Source: Salvia splendens
Taxonomy: Eukaryota; Streptophyta; Magnoliopsida; Lamiales; Lamiaceae
Length of the DNA stretch: 64,000 bases
Direction of reading: 5' to 3'
Assembly (NCBI RefSeq): GCF_004379255.2
Contig: NC_056040.1
Coordinates: forward strand, 1,840,257-1,904,256
The notes under the pieces were generated by a model, which ran no database searches, was not told the DNA's origin, and saw only the letters and a list, made by a program, of their open reading frames with translations. This document shows, piece after piece, positions 12,401 to 24,463 of this stretch (positions within the stretch are counted from its first letter, which is position 1; the number at the start of each line of letters is the position of its first letter). Both the position numbers and the translations under genes were made by a program.

Positions 12401-15400
12401 TACCAAAAGATAGTTTTAAAAATATTGATGAAAGAAAAGGAACGCTAAACAATAAACTTACTGTCCGTCAGGAAGCTCATAAGGTGTCATTGGGATATTG
12501 GAGTACGATGTATCTAACCAGAGGAAACAATGTTAGCATATGGGTCCATAGCATTAGCCCAAGCAATTTGGGCAATAAAATTAATAAACAGCATTTTTCA
12601 ATAGAAGTACAAAAAACTAGCATGCAAGACACCCAGTTAAAAAAAAGTAAGTGGAACCAATCCTTGCCATATCTCTATCTTCCACTAGACAAGCAAACAA
12701 TAAAGAGAGAGATCTTAGCATAGCCATAGATTGAATAAAATTACTAAGTTACTCGAGGAAATAGACTAACAATCCTACAAAGTTCACTGATCTAGTAAAT
12801 CAAGATAACTTAGTTGATGGCAGACACTTAGCGACTGGCACATAATCTAGAATTAGAACACAAACTTAACAAACATAAAAGGTATTATTGTTGAAACCAA
12901 AAAAGATTGCAATATTTATTCATGCCTCTGAGCTTATGGCATATCAAATTCAATTGGCTGGCCCATTCTTATCATATTTGATGTCCCAGAAATACCTATC
13001 AGTCTATCACTCCTATTTTGACTCATACTTCCATATTTAATCACCAAGAACAAACATGTGAACAACTTAGTTTAATCTAGTATACAGGAATATCGGTCAA
13101 TGCTGATAGCAAACTTTAAAGAAGCCTTCAGATCTGCATGAAATAGTCATGTAACTATGTAAGTAGTGGCTTTATAGGGTGGGGAGAAACCTTGTAAGTC
13201 ACTTTAGTTAACTTCATGTATACCATCAAAAGCCAGGACGACACTTAACAATCTAATATTTTATATTAAAGTCATAGAATTAGTCAAATAATCATGAAGG
13301 CATCTTTAAGTTGTATATAAAGTGTGCAAACCATCATATGGAGTGTCCGGTGCTCGACACACGCATTCTTTAATATCACTAACAATCACCCGCTGCAAGA
13401 AAGAATGAGGTCTTAGCAACAGAATAGGAGCCAACAACAAATGAAAAGATGAATGACCTGCGAATAAAGTTTGTAACTTTCTGTAGTATTGGAGAGGTCA
13501 AGATCCACAATCTGTTGGAACCAAGATCAAAGTTATGATATTATCAGGAAAAGAAACCACAAATTTGAACCAAGATATAGACCTTAAATTTGCTAAGAAA
13601 CAAATCAGGAAGTAGCAGCCAAAAGAAGTCAATATTGTATGTACATATGTAGCATTGAGTTAAAAAATGATTTCATGTGCGCCATCCTGAGAAGAAAGTG
13701 CGATGTGTTCATCCAGCCACGCAACAAAGAATTTGATTTCACCGATGGGAGTAAGATTATATTTGCAAAACAGCGAATACAGGTTCCACACCATCCTCAT
13801 ATAATCATATTGCAACATAATGATAGTGCAGACTATACTTTTTACTGATTCCCATTGGTTCTCCTATAACTCATACATCATAAAGTACTACTCCCTCTGT
13901 CCAAAAGAATATACACTTTGGGTTCGGTGCGGGTTTTAATGCAAAATTGGTAAAGTAAGAGAGAGGTAGAGAGAAAAAATAACTAAATTATTGTTAGTGC
14001 ATAATGGGTCTACCTTACTAGAGAGAAAAGAGTTTCCAAAATTAGAAAGTGCATATTCTTGTGGGACGGACTAAAAAGGAAATAGTGCATATTCTTGTGG
14101 GACGGAGGGAGTATTAATCAAGTATCAAGTATACACTAAAACTCAAATAGCATGCCACGTTTTCTACACAATAGAGGAAATACTTGGTTAGTAAACATCA
14201 AATGAATGATTGATGACCTGGAATTCTCCCGGATGAACTTCCTTTCTTTTGAATGCATAACGAGGTTTTATCTGCAATTGTGAATATAAATGAGAATGAA
14301 AGAAACCATATTATAACTTTATGCAGAATACAAGTTCGAACTTTGCTGAAAGCAAATTCTTGAGGAAGATTATGAACTCACAGGAAGTCCTTTGCTTTCC
14401 AGGCTTTTTAACAAGCAATCACTAAGGAAATCTCCTCCAATGGGAGATGTTGATACAGCCTACAATCACAGAGATAATTGAATTGCAATTAAGATAGCAA
14501 ATCGAAATAATAGGTTATATAATTTACTATTGAAATCATGACTTTGACAATGGCATGAATGTAACAGGGCGTGACATTGGCCAACCGTTAACATTTGCAT
14601 CATAAAAAGAGATATATAATAGGTTTTCAGAAAAATCTCTTATTCTGGAAGAGAACAATCATAATCCACATATCAAACAATGACAGGTTGCATAGGTAGG
14701 TCTACTTAAAATTTAAAGATGATCATTCTGCAATTATTATTTATTTATAGTGTTTGGCAGGAAAGACCTAAAGAGCGTCCATGTAATTTGATTTTTCAAA
14801 CCAAAATCAATATTATATCTAAGATCCCATTCCTGAAAATCAGGCCTAGTAGATGCCCATTCAGCATACTTATAAGCCTTACTGTATAAAGTGTCATCCT
14901 AGATTCCAGGAACAATGTTTCCAAACATTATTTAAACAGGTAAAAATCAAGGATAACGGTGTCCTACATTTACTTTCTTTTTGTTTTTTCGGTAAGACTC
15001 AATTTTCGAAGAAGCAGAATGGTAACAAGGACAGAAAGACACCACAAAGAAAGGCTGAACTAAAACACCAACATGCACTAGAGTATCTAGCATGTGAAGA
15101 AAAGTAACCATATAGTAAAAGAAATATACAAAGTACTGTAAAAACTTGATAGGATATCTTGCAAAGAGAAAGAAGTGCATGCACTTAAGTGGAAGTAAAT
15201 ACGATTATAATACATCTATACATGTGGATGAACTGAAAATATCCTAGAACAAATTTCCACAATAAACCAAGAGTACCTTCTGAAGAACATAACCATCCTG
15301 TACTGGAGCCACAGTAGTAGATCCTCCACCACTGAATCAAGGAGCCAATGAGCTAATTTAGCTTCACAGTATGCATTCTCAACAATCAGATAAGCATAAA

Positions 15401-18222
15401 GCAAGTGCAAAGGAAAGTATTACAAGCTGCTAAAGTTACTAACTGTGTATTTGTGTTAGCTTAGTATCTTACAGAACTTTAAAAATTCATACGGCAAATG
15501 TTTAATGGCAAAACAAATTCAACCTTTGCACAATTTACTATTTCAGGAAATTCTATAGAAATTGCAAATTTTCCATAATTTTAGCAATGAATTGTTGCAT
15601 TATGCAATTTATCATTTTGAGGGATGTGCAACTACGTAAATAGATGTTTTTACTATATAAAGGCAGAATTCAGTCAAAACCAGTAACCTGAAGTACATCA
15701 CATACTAGTACTAACAAGACTTGTTCAGTCAGTAGCATTGACCAATTCACAAATTTGCCAAAAATAACAGTGACTGTTTGTTGGACAAAATGATTTCATA
15801 TGAGAAGGAAGAACAATTGCCTTACACCATAACAAGGGAACTTTTTCATTCCCAATACATGTGAAGGCAAGTGAAAGAGCTTGAAGTACTAAAAAGAAAA
15901 GGTTCGAGTTTGGATGTTGAGTGTCATGAAAGTTAAAATTCATGTACAACTTAAGTTCAAAGGACAATAAATATTGATGACAAAGTACATAAGCTCTTAC
16001 CAGTCAACAACTAAAGAGGTGGCACGTCCTGATGCAAAAGAAGTAAGAACCTGGAATGTATAAACAGCCTACAGTTAGCAAGTGGCAGAACAAAAGGCCC
16101 TGAAATAAAGAACAAACCAGGCAATCAGAAATAGGAGCTCACAGCATTTTTGGCCAAAAATAATGCAGGAACTTGATATTTTTCAAACATAATCTCAGCA
16201 GTCCTGTTAGACAAGTAAACTCAATCAGCTTAAAACCAACCATAAATCTCCACAAGCCTCACTACAGCAATCACAATCTATGTTACCCTAGAGCAAAGAA
16301 GATATAGTACATCAAGACCTATCAGTTAACATGGTTTGCTGCTTATTTGTGGAAACTACACTTGGAAGTCAATTGCAACTAAATCTAGAAACGCTAGCCA
16401 ATTTAAAATAATTATTAGTTGCAGACGCTAATTCAGAAACCTATCTTCACCATTATGCTCTAACTAATTTATAATTAACTTCTTCTCATTTGACAAAATT
16501 GTATATTAAAATGCCTGCATTGTTGCCACCGAAAATGTATATATGTACCATCAGCTAAAAAACATAGACATTCAACTCACTTTTCCCTCTGTTGTTGAGA
16601 ATTAGAACATGACTCAGCAAAGAGCATTGGATGTTCCTTTGGATCAATCAACAGGCATTTCCTGTGACAAACATCATGTAGATTGTGAAAATTCTAATGT
16701 GCAGTAATAAGAATGTATAAGACATAGAAATATAAAAAAATATAATGAAATAAGGAAAAAAATGTCTGCTAGAAAAAGTAAACGATTCTTGTTTACAAGA
16801 AGGCCTAACGACATTGAGGTGTAAAGTATAAAGTTAACAAGTTAGCTACCTCAGAGCATGGTCCCATATGTTTTCAACCATATCCCAGTCAACGACTACT
16901 CCATCCTTCATAGGTGATAGTACCTGAAATTGATTTCCCGCTACAGTCAACAAAATTATTGAGGAGACGTAGCTTAAAATAATGCATGGAAAATTTGCAC
17001 CTCCATATGATCCCTGCGATAGCCCAAGTCTTGTGATCCTACATAAAATTTGCTCCTGCCCTTTGATTTAGAGTCTCGGGTGGATTCTGAGTTCATGTTT
17101 GCATTATCAGCATCATCAATTTCCATTCCATCAATTGACCCGACAACCTGAGTAGACACATTTTGTGTGTTACTTTCAGAATACAGTTAATTCCGCAAGG
17201 AGAGGAATAGATACAATGACAATATTATGATAATAACTGAGGAAGTGAAGGCTTCCAACTTGAAATTTCCAAAGAACAAAAGGTGACTTTCTTCCTACTG
17301 TAGGATTTATACACAAGAAAAAGAACACACCATAATTCATCGTCTTATATTTAAACTTTTGGCTTCCCTGTCAGAAAGGAGTCAAGGACATTGTAATCAA
17401 CTCTTTGTAAGTATGCCATAATGATTAAACTATTAAGTTGATCGAAATGAATGAATATTGAAAAGATAGCAAGTGAAATTACAAAGGCTAAACAGAAATT
17501 TATACATATTGCTATGTGGCCATAGCCTCACAAAAAGTTTGGTCTATGAGCATATCAACCCTACATCAAATAGCAAATGAAATATCAATGCAGACCACGT
17601 ACTTAAAAGATGCTTTAAATATTTTTGAACTATCCATGATTAACCGATTGTCAAGGTAAACAAGCTACTCATACTCATCTTGTATGCTTACTGTAATCTG
17701 CTGCCTCCAAAATTCTCATTTTGCTTCAAACCTCTACAAATTAACTAATTTAACTATAAGCATCACGTCAACTGTGCATAGAACCCGTAATCTTCAAGCA
17801 ACCATTTCAACCTTTTACACTGGCAGTTGCTGGAAATGCATCAGAACTTCTAAATTTGGAACCACAAATAGCAACACTCACTCTCTAGCTACTAACTAGA
17901 GTCACATTGTATTTAAACTAAACAAAACTCTAAAAGATAACAAATCAGAAGATGCTTCATAAAGAGACAGCTAGCTAAAAGGTTGAGTTAGCTCTCACAG
18001 ATGGGAAAACAGCTTTCGGCGCATCTTCGCCAGCGTAACCAGCTTTGCAGGTATGGGAACCCAAGTCGACGACTATTGCCGATACTTCATCTGAATCAAA
18101 TAACATAAAGCAGCAAATGTCCTCAATTAAACGCGTGAACCGGAGCAGAACATACGCAATTCAATTTACCAAACTAAATTGAGAGAATTATCAAGTATAG
18201 TATACGCACCTCCTCCATACAT
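9462..18222 (-). CDS. ARP4: Actin-related protein 4 (ARP4), 20 exons
   Basis: Nuclear actin-related protein, a shared subunit of SWR1, INO80 and NuA4-type chromatin complexes. Exons from the start: 18210-18222, 17999-18090, 17001-17147, 16850-16923, 16581-16661, 16143-16203, 16001-16050, 15277-15331, 14382-14459, 14218-14271, 13458-13511, 13332-13392, 12462-12513, 12127-12193, 11784-11846, 11648-11710, 10969-11031, 10383-10447, 9606-9674, 9462-9507. They total 1308 nt, that is 435 residues plus stop, close to the 441 of Arabidopsis ARP4. Visible motifs are [16 protein letters not shown] near the N-terminus (phosphate loop 1), an acidic/Ser-rich insert at about residues 42-62, VVDCGGGST (phosphate loop 2), [29 protein letters not shown] (adenosine region) and the C-terminus KCP. 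All introns are GT-AG. Exon 1 encodes only four full codons; the start was chosen because MYGG fits the family. Confidence 0.95.
13891..14111. mobile_element. Stowaway-like MITE in an ARP4 intron
   Basis: Inverted ends CTCCCTCTGTCCAAAAGAAT and, on the complement, CTCCCTCCGTCCCACAAGAA with TA on both sides (13889-13890 and 14112-14113). It lies in the intron between ARP4 exons 10 and 11, away from the splice sites. An internal partial copy of its right end (about 14058-14088) repeats GTGCATATTCTTGTGGGACG. Confidence 0.85.
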
Positions 18223-18331
18223 GATGATTCGACGAGGGCTTGGAAAGCAACGTTCGATTTCGAGAGTATGGAGCTGAAATTTGGTACAAAAAGCCTCCTC
18301 AGTTACAATTATTGATGATTTAGCGCGCAAA

Positions 18332-18340
18332 TTAGGGTTT
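18332..18340 (-). promoter_or_regulatory. Telo-box upstream of ARP4
   Basis: AAACCCTAA on the minus strand, 110 bp upstream of the ARP4 start codon. Telo-boxes are common in 5' regions of proliferation-linked and ribosomal plant genes. The motif is seen; its function here is inferred. Confidence 0.5.
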
Positions 18341-18473
18341 ATGAAGAGGATTACCGTTCCCTTTGAACGACTTCACCTCGCGCGGGAGAAGGAAAGACCA
18401 GTGAAGAGAGTGGAGTTTGGGCTCAGGGGTTTTGTTTCTTTTTTATTTAAATCTTTTAAATAAAATAAATATT

Positions 18474-18815
18474 GGATGCCTGTAACAATGCGGACGATGC
18501 CCGATGCATTGTCCGCGCCCTATACATCGCCCGCAGAAAATGGCGTAGGAACACGCATCGTCCATGGTATCGTCCGCCCCACTGGGGGTCACGCGGACGA
18601 TGCAACGCGTTTTCCTTTTTTTTCGAAATTTTTATCTATTTAAACCCTCATTTCTCTTCCATTCTAATGAAATGAAGTTTTTTTTTCAATTTTGTAGTGT
18701 TTTAAATAAATAAAATGCTTAGGGCGGACTATAGGGCATCCCACTGCAGGTGGAAGGGTATGAGGATGAAATGCTGATGTGGCGAAGCATATGGCACCGC
18801 TGACTAGTTCCAGAC
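18474..18815. mobile_element. MITE related to the 35.3-kb Harbinger element
   Basis: Its left part carries the GCGGACGATGCCC / CGTCCGCGCC words that fill the left end of the element at 35272. Its right part matches that element's right end (CCCACTGCAGGTG and TGCTGATGTGGC at 18772-18783). There is no coding sequence. The left end is near GGATGCCTGTAACAATGCGG; I could not fix the right end or a target duplication. It lies about 250 bp upstream of the ARP4 start. Confidence 0.6.
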
Positions 18816-20394
18816 CATCAACCTTTGTTCCACCATTTTGCCTAGTCACAACTCTCCTCGCCCAATTGCCTTTGCTTCTATTGATGTACACTACTCGATA
18901 ACGCCCAACCTACATGTCCAATCCTCAGCTGGGACTATCTAGCAAGAGGTATTGATATTTTTACTTCGGTTTGGAGTAGATATGTGAATATGAGAATGTG
19001 AAATTGTGAAACTTAGTATCTTCATCAACTATCGGGTGTAAGTGCAAATTGCGTTGAGTTGAACGTCGAATTTCTAGAAAATAGGGTGCGAATACCCGTT
19101 TCAACCAGGCAAGTAGGAGTGAGCGTAATCTTTGTAATTTGAATAGTGAAATTGAATTTACATCAAAAATATTAAAATCAGTTGATGATGAACTACAACT
19201 TCATTATCTCCTCCATCTAATAGGTCGAGGGTTCAAATCGTCACAGAATTAGATGAAAAACCGATTATCTTTAAAAATATTAAAATCGGTTTCCAAAATT
19301 AAAATATTAAATTATAATTCCAACCATCTAATTTTATTTCTAATACAAAAAAGTAACCATCTACTTTAAATTTTCTTGCGCCATCATTGATCACACACCA
19401 TTATCCCAACATAATATCCTTCCTCAACTTATAAAAAAACAGTCTTATTTTTTTATTTTAGTTTGTCCATCAATATTAATCTAATTTTTATTTTGTATTA
19501 CTGCTACTATTTTCTCTCTTTCTATCCACACGATATCCATTTTCTGCCAAATAAGTTGTACATGAGAATATTAATATTTTATTATTTTGATTTTTAAATA
19601 ATTATCTGAAAATGATTAATTAAATTAATATAGTTGAAATGATTGAGATTACTTGGAAAAATGAAAATCCCACAATAAAATTGATATGAATACGAAAAAT
19701 TAATTTTAAATATTTTAAATAAAATTAATAAATCATTAAATGTGGGATATCATTAATCATACTTTCTGAAAGTTCAAACTTTTTTCTTTTCTTTTCTAAA
19801 AAAAGGTTGTTTATATAATTATTAATATTTGTACCAAACAATTACAGCGCATCCTCGTTTAATGTCTGGTACTAGGTTGTCTGCCACTGCCTCCTCGATT
19901 TATGCTAAAGTTAGCAATATATTTAGTTGCTAGATGTGCAATACTATTTAACCAACTTTATACTCATAAACATTATAATAAGTAGTATAGGTTATGTTAA
20001 AAAGTTATCAACCAATTTCAACAATAAATAGAGAAATAAACCTAATAGAATCAACTACTCCTTACTTGTTTTGTTTCTTGTTTGATCCAATTTTGAAAAG
20101 GCTATTTTGTGGAAATTAAACGATTGAGTTTAGAGTTAACCAGAACTAATTTTAAGTTTGTTTGTCTGTTTATTTTTAAACTTTAAATGTAAGTTTCAAA
20201 TAATTAACATAAATTTATTTGAAACTTAATTATACACTTAAAAAATTTCGATCCAGCTTTCTTCTGTCAAATCCATACCATTGAGTTTATATATTTCTCA
20301 TACATTCCAATCATATTTGCCTATATTTCGGTAAATTAAGTACCATAAAAAGATTTTTATAGATTAACTTTAGAATTGATTATATATAGTACAA
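18816..20394. other. Intergenic
   Basis: AT-rich, with no recognisable gene. At 19222-19241 GGTCGAGGGTTCAAATCGTC resembles a tRNA B-box and could be a SINE scrap. Confidence 0.4.
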
Positions 20395-20399
20395 GAATA

Positions 20400-20893
20400 T
20401 GTTGGCAATTGAAACTAAAAATATAACTGTCTCACGTCGGTGTCACGATAAAACTGAAACTAGTATATAAGTCTCATGGGCCCCTCCTCCTATCACCAAT
20501 TGGTTTTAGGATGGAACCCACAGATTTATATCATAGTATCAGAGCGGGTCGCCGACTGTGGGTCAAATTTAACTGATCCAGCAATATATCTGGGCCGAAA
20601 CCGAAAAAATGACTGACCCAGTAGTATATCTGGACTTAAAAATTTGGGCTAAGTGGTCCAACCGATCGAACAAAAAAATTAGGCCGATTGTCCAATCGAT
20701 TAGAAAAAAGTCCAACCCCTCCAAGGTTCACCTTGAAGGGTTTGAGGGAGAGTGTTGGCAATTGAAACTAAAAATATAACATATAACTGTCTCACATCGG
20801 TGTCACGATAAAACTGAAACTAGTATATAAGTCTCATGGGCCCCTCCTCCTATCACCAATTGGTTTTAGGATGGAACCCACAGATTTCTATCA
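20400..20893 (+). mobile_element. Complete TRIM retroelement, 494 bp
   Basis: Two LTRs, 20400-20533 (134 bp) and 20753-20893 (141 bp), both start TGTTGGCAATTG and end TATCA. The exact 5-bp duplication GAATA flanks the unit (20395-20399 and 20894-20898). Immediately after LTR 1, TAGTATCAGAGC at about 20534-20545 matches the usual initiator-Met tRNA primer site (TGGTATCAGAGC) with one change. A purine-rich tract ending GGGTTTGAGGGAGAG precedes LTR 2. There is no gag or pol frame. The LTRs differ mainly by a 7-bp tandem duplication (ATATAAC) in LTR 2, implying a recent insertion. Confidence 0.92.
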
Positions 20894-21149
20894 GAATACA
20901 CATACCATAAGAATATCATAAAAACAACAAATTCTATCTCGATTAATCCATAATTAATTGGGGAAAATAGAAGGCCTGTTGCTACAATATAAAACTACAA
21001 AAAAATGAAAAAAAAAAGATAATTAAAAAAAAAGATAAAGAAAATAGTGGCATATAATGCAGAAACTCATCTACTGTGCATAAATTCATAAAAATGAGAA
21101 AGTATACCCGATCAGAAGAGAAGGGATAGATCTAGAGAGAGAAAGTCGA

Positions 21150-21240
21150 TAATTGCTGATGCAGCATCATCAGGATTCACATATATACACAATTAATGTG
21201 TAAATTGAGAATCCTGTTGGCGCTGCATTTGCAAAATTAA
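21150..21240 (-). ncRNA. MIR172: MIR172 microRNA precursor hairpin
   Basis: On the minus strand the 3' arm at 21159-21179 reads TGAATCCTGATGATGCTGCA followed by T. This is a miR172 mature sequence differing from the common AGAATCTTGATGATGCTGCA type at two positions. The 5' arm at about 21206-21228 (GCAGCGCCAACAGGATTCTC) pairs with it over 23 positions with three mismatches and one G-U. The loop stem ACACATTAATTGTGT continues the hairpin. Mature-on-3'-arm matches the miR172 family. The known role is repression of AP2-like transcripts in flowering time and floral patterning. Processing and expression cannot be shown from sequence alone. Confidence 0.9.
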
Positions 21241-21410
21241 CGACTATTTGCTGTTTCCAATCTTGAACAAACCCTAATTTCACATATTTGTGTTCCAACT
21301 CTCTTTTCTCTCTCTTCCCACAAACATGACAGAAGGTGACTCCAAATCATAATCGATAAACGAGATCAAATAGAATTGATATGAATCTACAGAAACTATG
21401 TTGAGAGAGA

Positions 21411-21449
21411 TGTGTGTGTGTGTGTGTGTTGAGTGAGAGAGAGAGAGAG
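21411..21449. repeat. (TG)n and (GA)n microsatellites in the pri-miR172 leader
   Basis: About nine TG units (21411-21429) are followed by a GA run (21431-21449). Read on the minus strand this is the CT/CA-rich leader expected just after the transcription start of the MIR172 unit. Confidence 0.9.
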
Positions 21450-21478
21450 GTGAAGGTATGGATAGATGCCCAATCTTA

Positions 21479-21486
21479 CTTTATAG
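21479..21486 (-). promoter_or_regulatory. TATA box of the MIR172 unit
   Basis: CTATAAAG on the minus strand, followed about 30 bp downstream by a CT-rich stretch near 21450 that suits a transcription start. The hairpin begins some 220 nt further downstream. Inferred from spacing and motif. Confidence 0.65.
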
Positions 21487-21499
21487 TACTAGGTTTATG

Positions 21500-23060
21500 G
21501 TTTGCATTGGGTGGTTTTGGCATCCCACTTGATACAAAAAGAGTATTGACATAATACTCATTTTGTTAATTCAAATTCGTATATGATAAGCTAAGTGGTA
21601 TACACGCGTAATAGTCTTTGTAGCTTCGATAATTTAATTATCTGAACGTGATATGTTTTTACAGCTTCGATAATTTAATTATGTGAACGTGATATGTCTA
21701 TACTGAATAGCGAATTTTAAAATCTAACACTGACTTTCTGTCCGATTACTGTTTCATATCGATTGTTACGGTCGTGGAATTGCAAATATATACTTGGTTA
21801 TTATATTTTTTCCCTAGTTTTAAAGGAATCAAAGAATAACTAATTGGAAATAAAAATTGTATAATTTATTGAAGTTTGTCTTATCTCTTATGTAAACGTT
21901 ATATGCTAAGTGAAACAAAAACAACAATAGTATAAAGTAGGGAGTATTAACTAACAACTAAAGTTGTACCAATGAAATTATACTAGTCGTATTCAATAAT
22001 TGGTCACTTTTATTTAACTAAATATAAAAAAGATAATGATTGCTTTATAACCTTCTGTGTGTTATTAAATCATTCCACAAAAATTTGCACATGGTTGGAC
22101 TTTGATTAGGGTTCAGTTAATTAAATTACATTCCTTTTTTATAATTAAAAAACGTACATGTCTCTTGTGAATTTTCTCACAATTAACTCTTACACCAAAG
22201 TTAAACCATATATTGAGGTTTAATTTTTTAGGGCAGCCGCAACATGGCTCTTGCTTGTCTCTGTCTCGGTCTAGTCCCGGCGGGATGAGCCAAGGGTGAG
22301 CCAGCGTTGCAGCTGGCCCGTCTCGATGGGTGGCTTGTGGCGGAGAGAAGAGTGACGAGCCCATCAAATTTTGTCTTAGAAACTCCACTTGCCATTGCTT
22401 GACCCATCTCATCCATTATCGCTTATAATTTCTTCTCAATACCTATTTTGGTTCTAATCCTTAAAACACCATTTTATTCTGAATATTCCAAATAGACCAC
22501 AAGGCGAAACAAAACAAAGATATCCAAACCTTTATATTGACTCTACTAAGAGGAATGCCCGACCAGAATAAAAAGCATTCAATCGGCTCATTGGTTTAAA
22601 CATAAAGATATGTTCCATTGTTCGTAGCAACAGTATCACAAGCAACTTGATAACATGTACACATATTCATCTTAATTACATAATTAATAACTTAATTATC
22701 TGCACTAATCTCTTGGAAGATTCAAAACAAACTAAATTATTACAAATAAACTTAGGAAAATGACCAGATGACATCCATGTGCATGTAAAGACAACAAAAT
22801 TATAATACATGAGACTTAATCTCACATGATTTGCTTCATTAATTAGAGTCTAATGCATTTCTTTGCAGCTAAGCTAGACATAATCACATGCCACAAACCA
22901 TAATTTCACAAACTTTTTTAGACATATTTCGGATTCTATGAATTGTGTATTCAAGCAGAATCTTTGATTTCACACCTTGACTTTCAACTTGGAATTGTTT
23001 TATTTCAAGTAACATTGTTAAATTTTAAGGTTTGAAATGAAATGGAAAATATACGAAGTA
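21500..23060. other. Intergenic upstream of MIR172, with transposon scraps
   Basis: Likely MIR172 upstream region. At about 22230-22250 AGGGCAGCCGCAACATGGCT looks like a single Harbinger-type terminus whose partner I could not find. The GC-rich block 22235-22410 is probably its remnant. No intact gene. Confidence 0.4.
22440..22690 (-). mobile_element. LINE-type reverse transcriptase tail fragment
   Basis: On the minus strand a frame with stops contains ALWSIWNIQNKMVF, the pattern of the zinc-finger/reverse-transcriptase C-terminal region of plant L1 elements. It is broken by stop codons and has no ends that I can define. Confidence 0.4.
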
Positions 23061-23065
23061 ATAAA

Positions 23066-23170
23066 ATACTATACTATACTATACTATACTATACTATACT
23101 ATACTATACTATACTATACTATACTATACTATACTATACTATACTATACTATACTATACTATATTATACT
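23066..23170. repeat. (ATACT)21 pentanucleotide microsatellite
   Basis: 21 consecutive units, perfect except unit 20 (ATATT). The length makes it a likely polymorphic site. Confidence 0.95.
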
Positions 23171-23888
23171 ATATCCTCCAGTACTCTGTTAGTTCTAATT
23201 AATTGTATATAGGCTAATTTAAATTTTCACATGAAAGTCATTGGAAGGACAATACTCCTACAAGTAGTTTTTAATACCCATATTTATTTGATGATTAAAT
23301 TAATTATGATAAATAGTTAATTAAAAAGTTAAATAGAGGTATGTTAGTAAACGAGTAAAAAACTATATATAATTAACCAAACAATTAATTGGGCTACTGA
23401 ATAAGCAAACTACGGTCCTAATTAAGTTTAATTTTCCGACAAAATTGTACTCGGTTTAAAAACATTGAAACTTGCTGTATTAAATTAATTATTAAATAAT
23501 TAATTAATTAGTGTTGTAAACCGCAAATTTAGTGCACCAAATACGAAAGTGTCAAAGACTCAAAGTTAGTGGAGACACAATAAATTAATTTCTTTTATTT
23601 TAAGTTTTAATGCAAATACGACAGTAGTGATATAATGAAGCATTATCCATCTTTGATGGATTTCTCAAAATATTTAGTCGGATTTAGGTTTTTATTTGGC
23701 CCAGTATCCTCTTGATTAGTATAATTTATAGAAAATCAAATATTGTACGTATAGGTATTAATGATATTCTCCGCATATAATACTAATTCTCTAATATTCA
23801 TCATCCTGAAATTTGGCCGAGTATGTAATTATAGAGTAAAGATTGCTCTACATATCTGATTCATTAAAGGTTAATTAAAATTTTAATA

Positions 23889-24080
23889 CTTCTTCAATTT
23901 CCTAAAAATAGAAATTCTTTCCTTTTTTAGTTATTTCTTAAAAATAGAAACACTCCATTTTAGGTAAGTTATTTCTCGACTCATTTTCCACTAACACATT
24001 TTTTCTTTCTATATTTCTACCAATTTTGCATTAAAACTTATGACATTCCAAAAGTTCCTATTTTTAGAAAATAGATAGAG
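23889..24080. mobile_element. Diverged Stowaway-like MITE
   Basis: Ends CTTCTTCAATTTCCTAAAAA and, on the complement, CTCTATCTATTTTCTAAAAA with TA on both sides. Length is 192 bp, no coding sequence. Confidence 0.65.
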
Positions 24081-24280
24081 TAATAATATATTAATTAATA
24101 ATGCTATTAAATTGTTAATTGCAATTATCAGTTATCAGTTTAAACTTAATTGAAATCCTAATTAATCCATAATGGCCATAGTTATTAGTGATATGCAAAA
24201 ATCGGATCGATATAATCGCATACATCTTTTTGAATTTCAATCATGAAGCAAATTTCGAATTGGATCCAAATATTGAGTTT

Positions 24281-24463
24281 ATGTGTGTGTAGTTCCCTTT
24301 TAAATGATAAAAATGTAGTGAATGTAGAGATGAATGATTGAGAGTGGAGCATTGCACTGGAGAAAAAGTGGTTGCTTTTTTTTTCTTCTTGTTTTCGTGG
24401 TAATTTTTTCTTATGGTAAAAGAAAATAAGCAGTGAGTGTGAGTCAAGTGTTTTTAATTTCTA
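24281..24463 (-). repeat. Inverted partial copy of the DVL gene leader
   Basis: The minus strand of this segment matches 27703-27866 on the plus strand. Shared blocks include AAAAACACTTGACTCA, TTTCTTTTACCATAAGAAAA and GCAACCACTTTTTCTCCAGT. No DVL coding sequence follows on the minus strand, although ATTATATCGATCC near 24200-24215 resembles the bases around the DVL start. Confidence 0.85.

Noticed and set aside
20400..20893. Cassandra-type TRIM with a 5S-like LTR
   Set aside because: I could not find a convincing 5S promoter block in the LTRs, so I leave the family unnamed.
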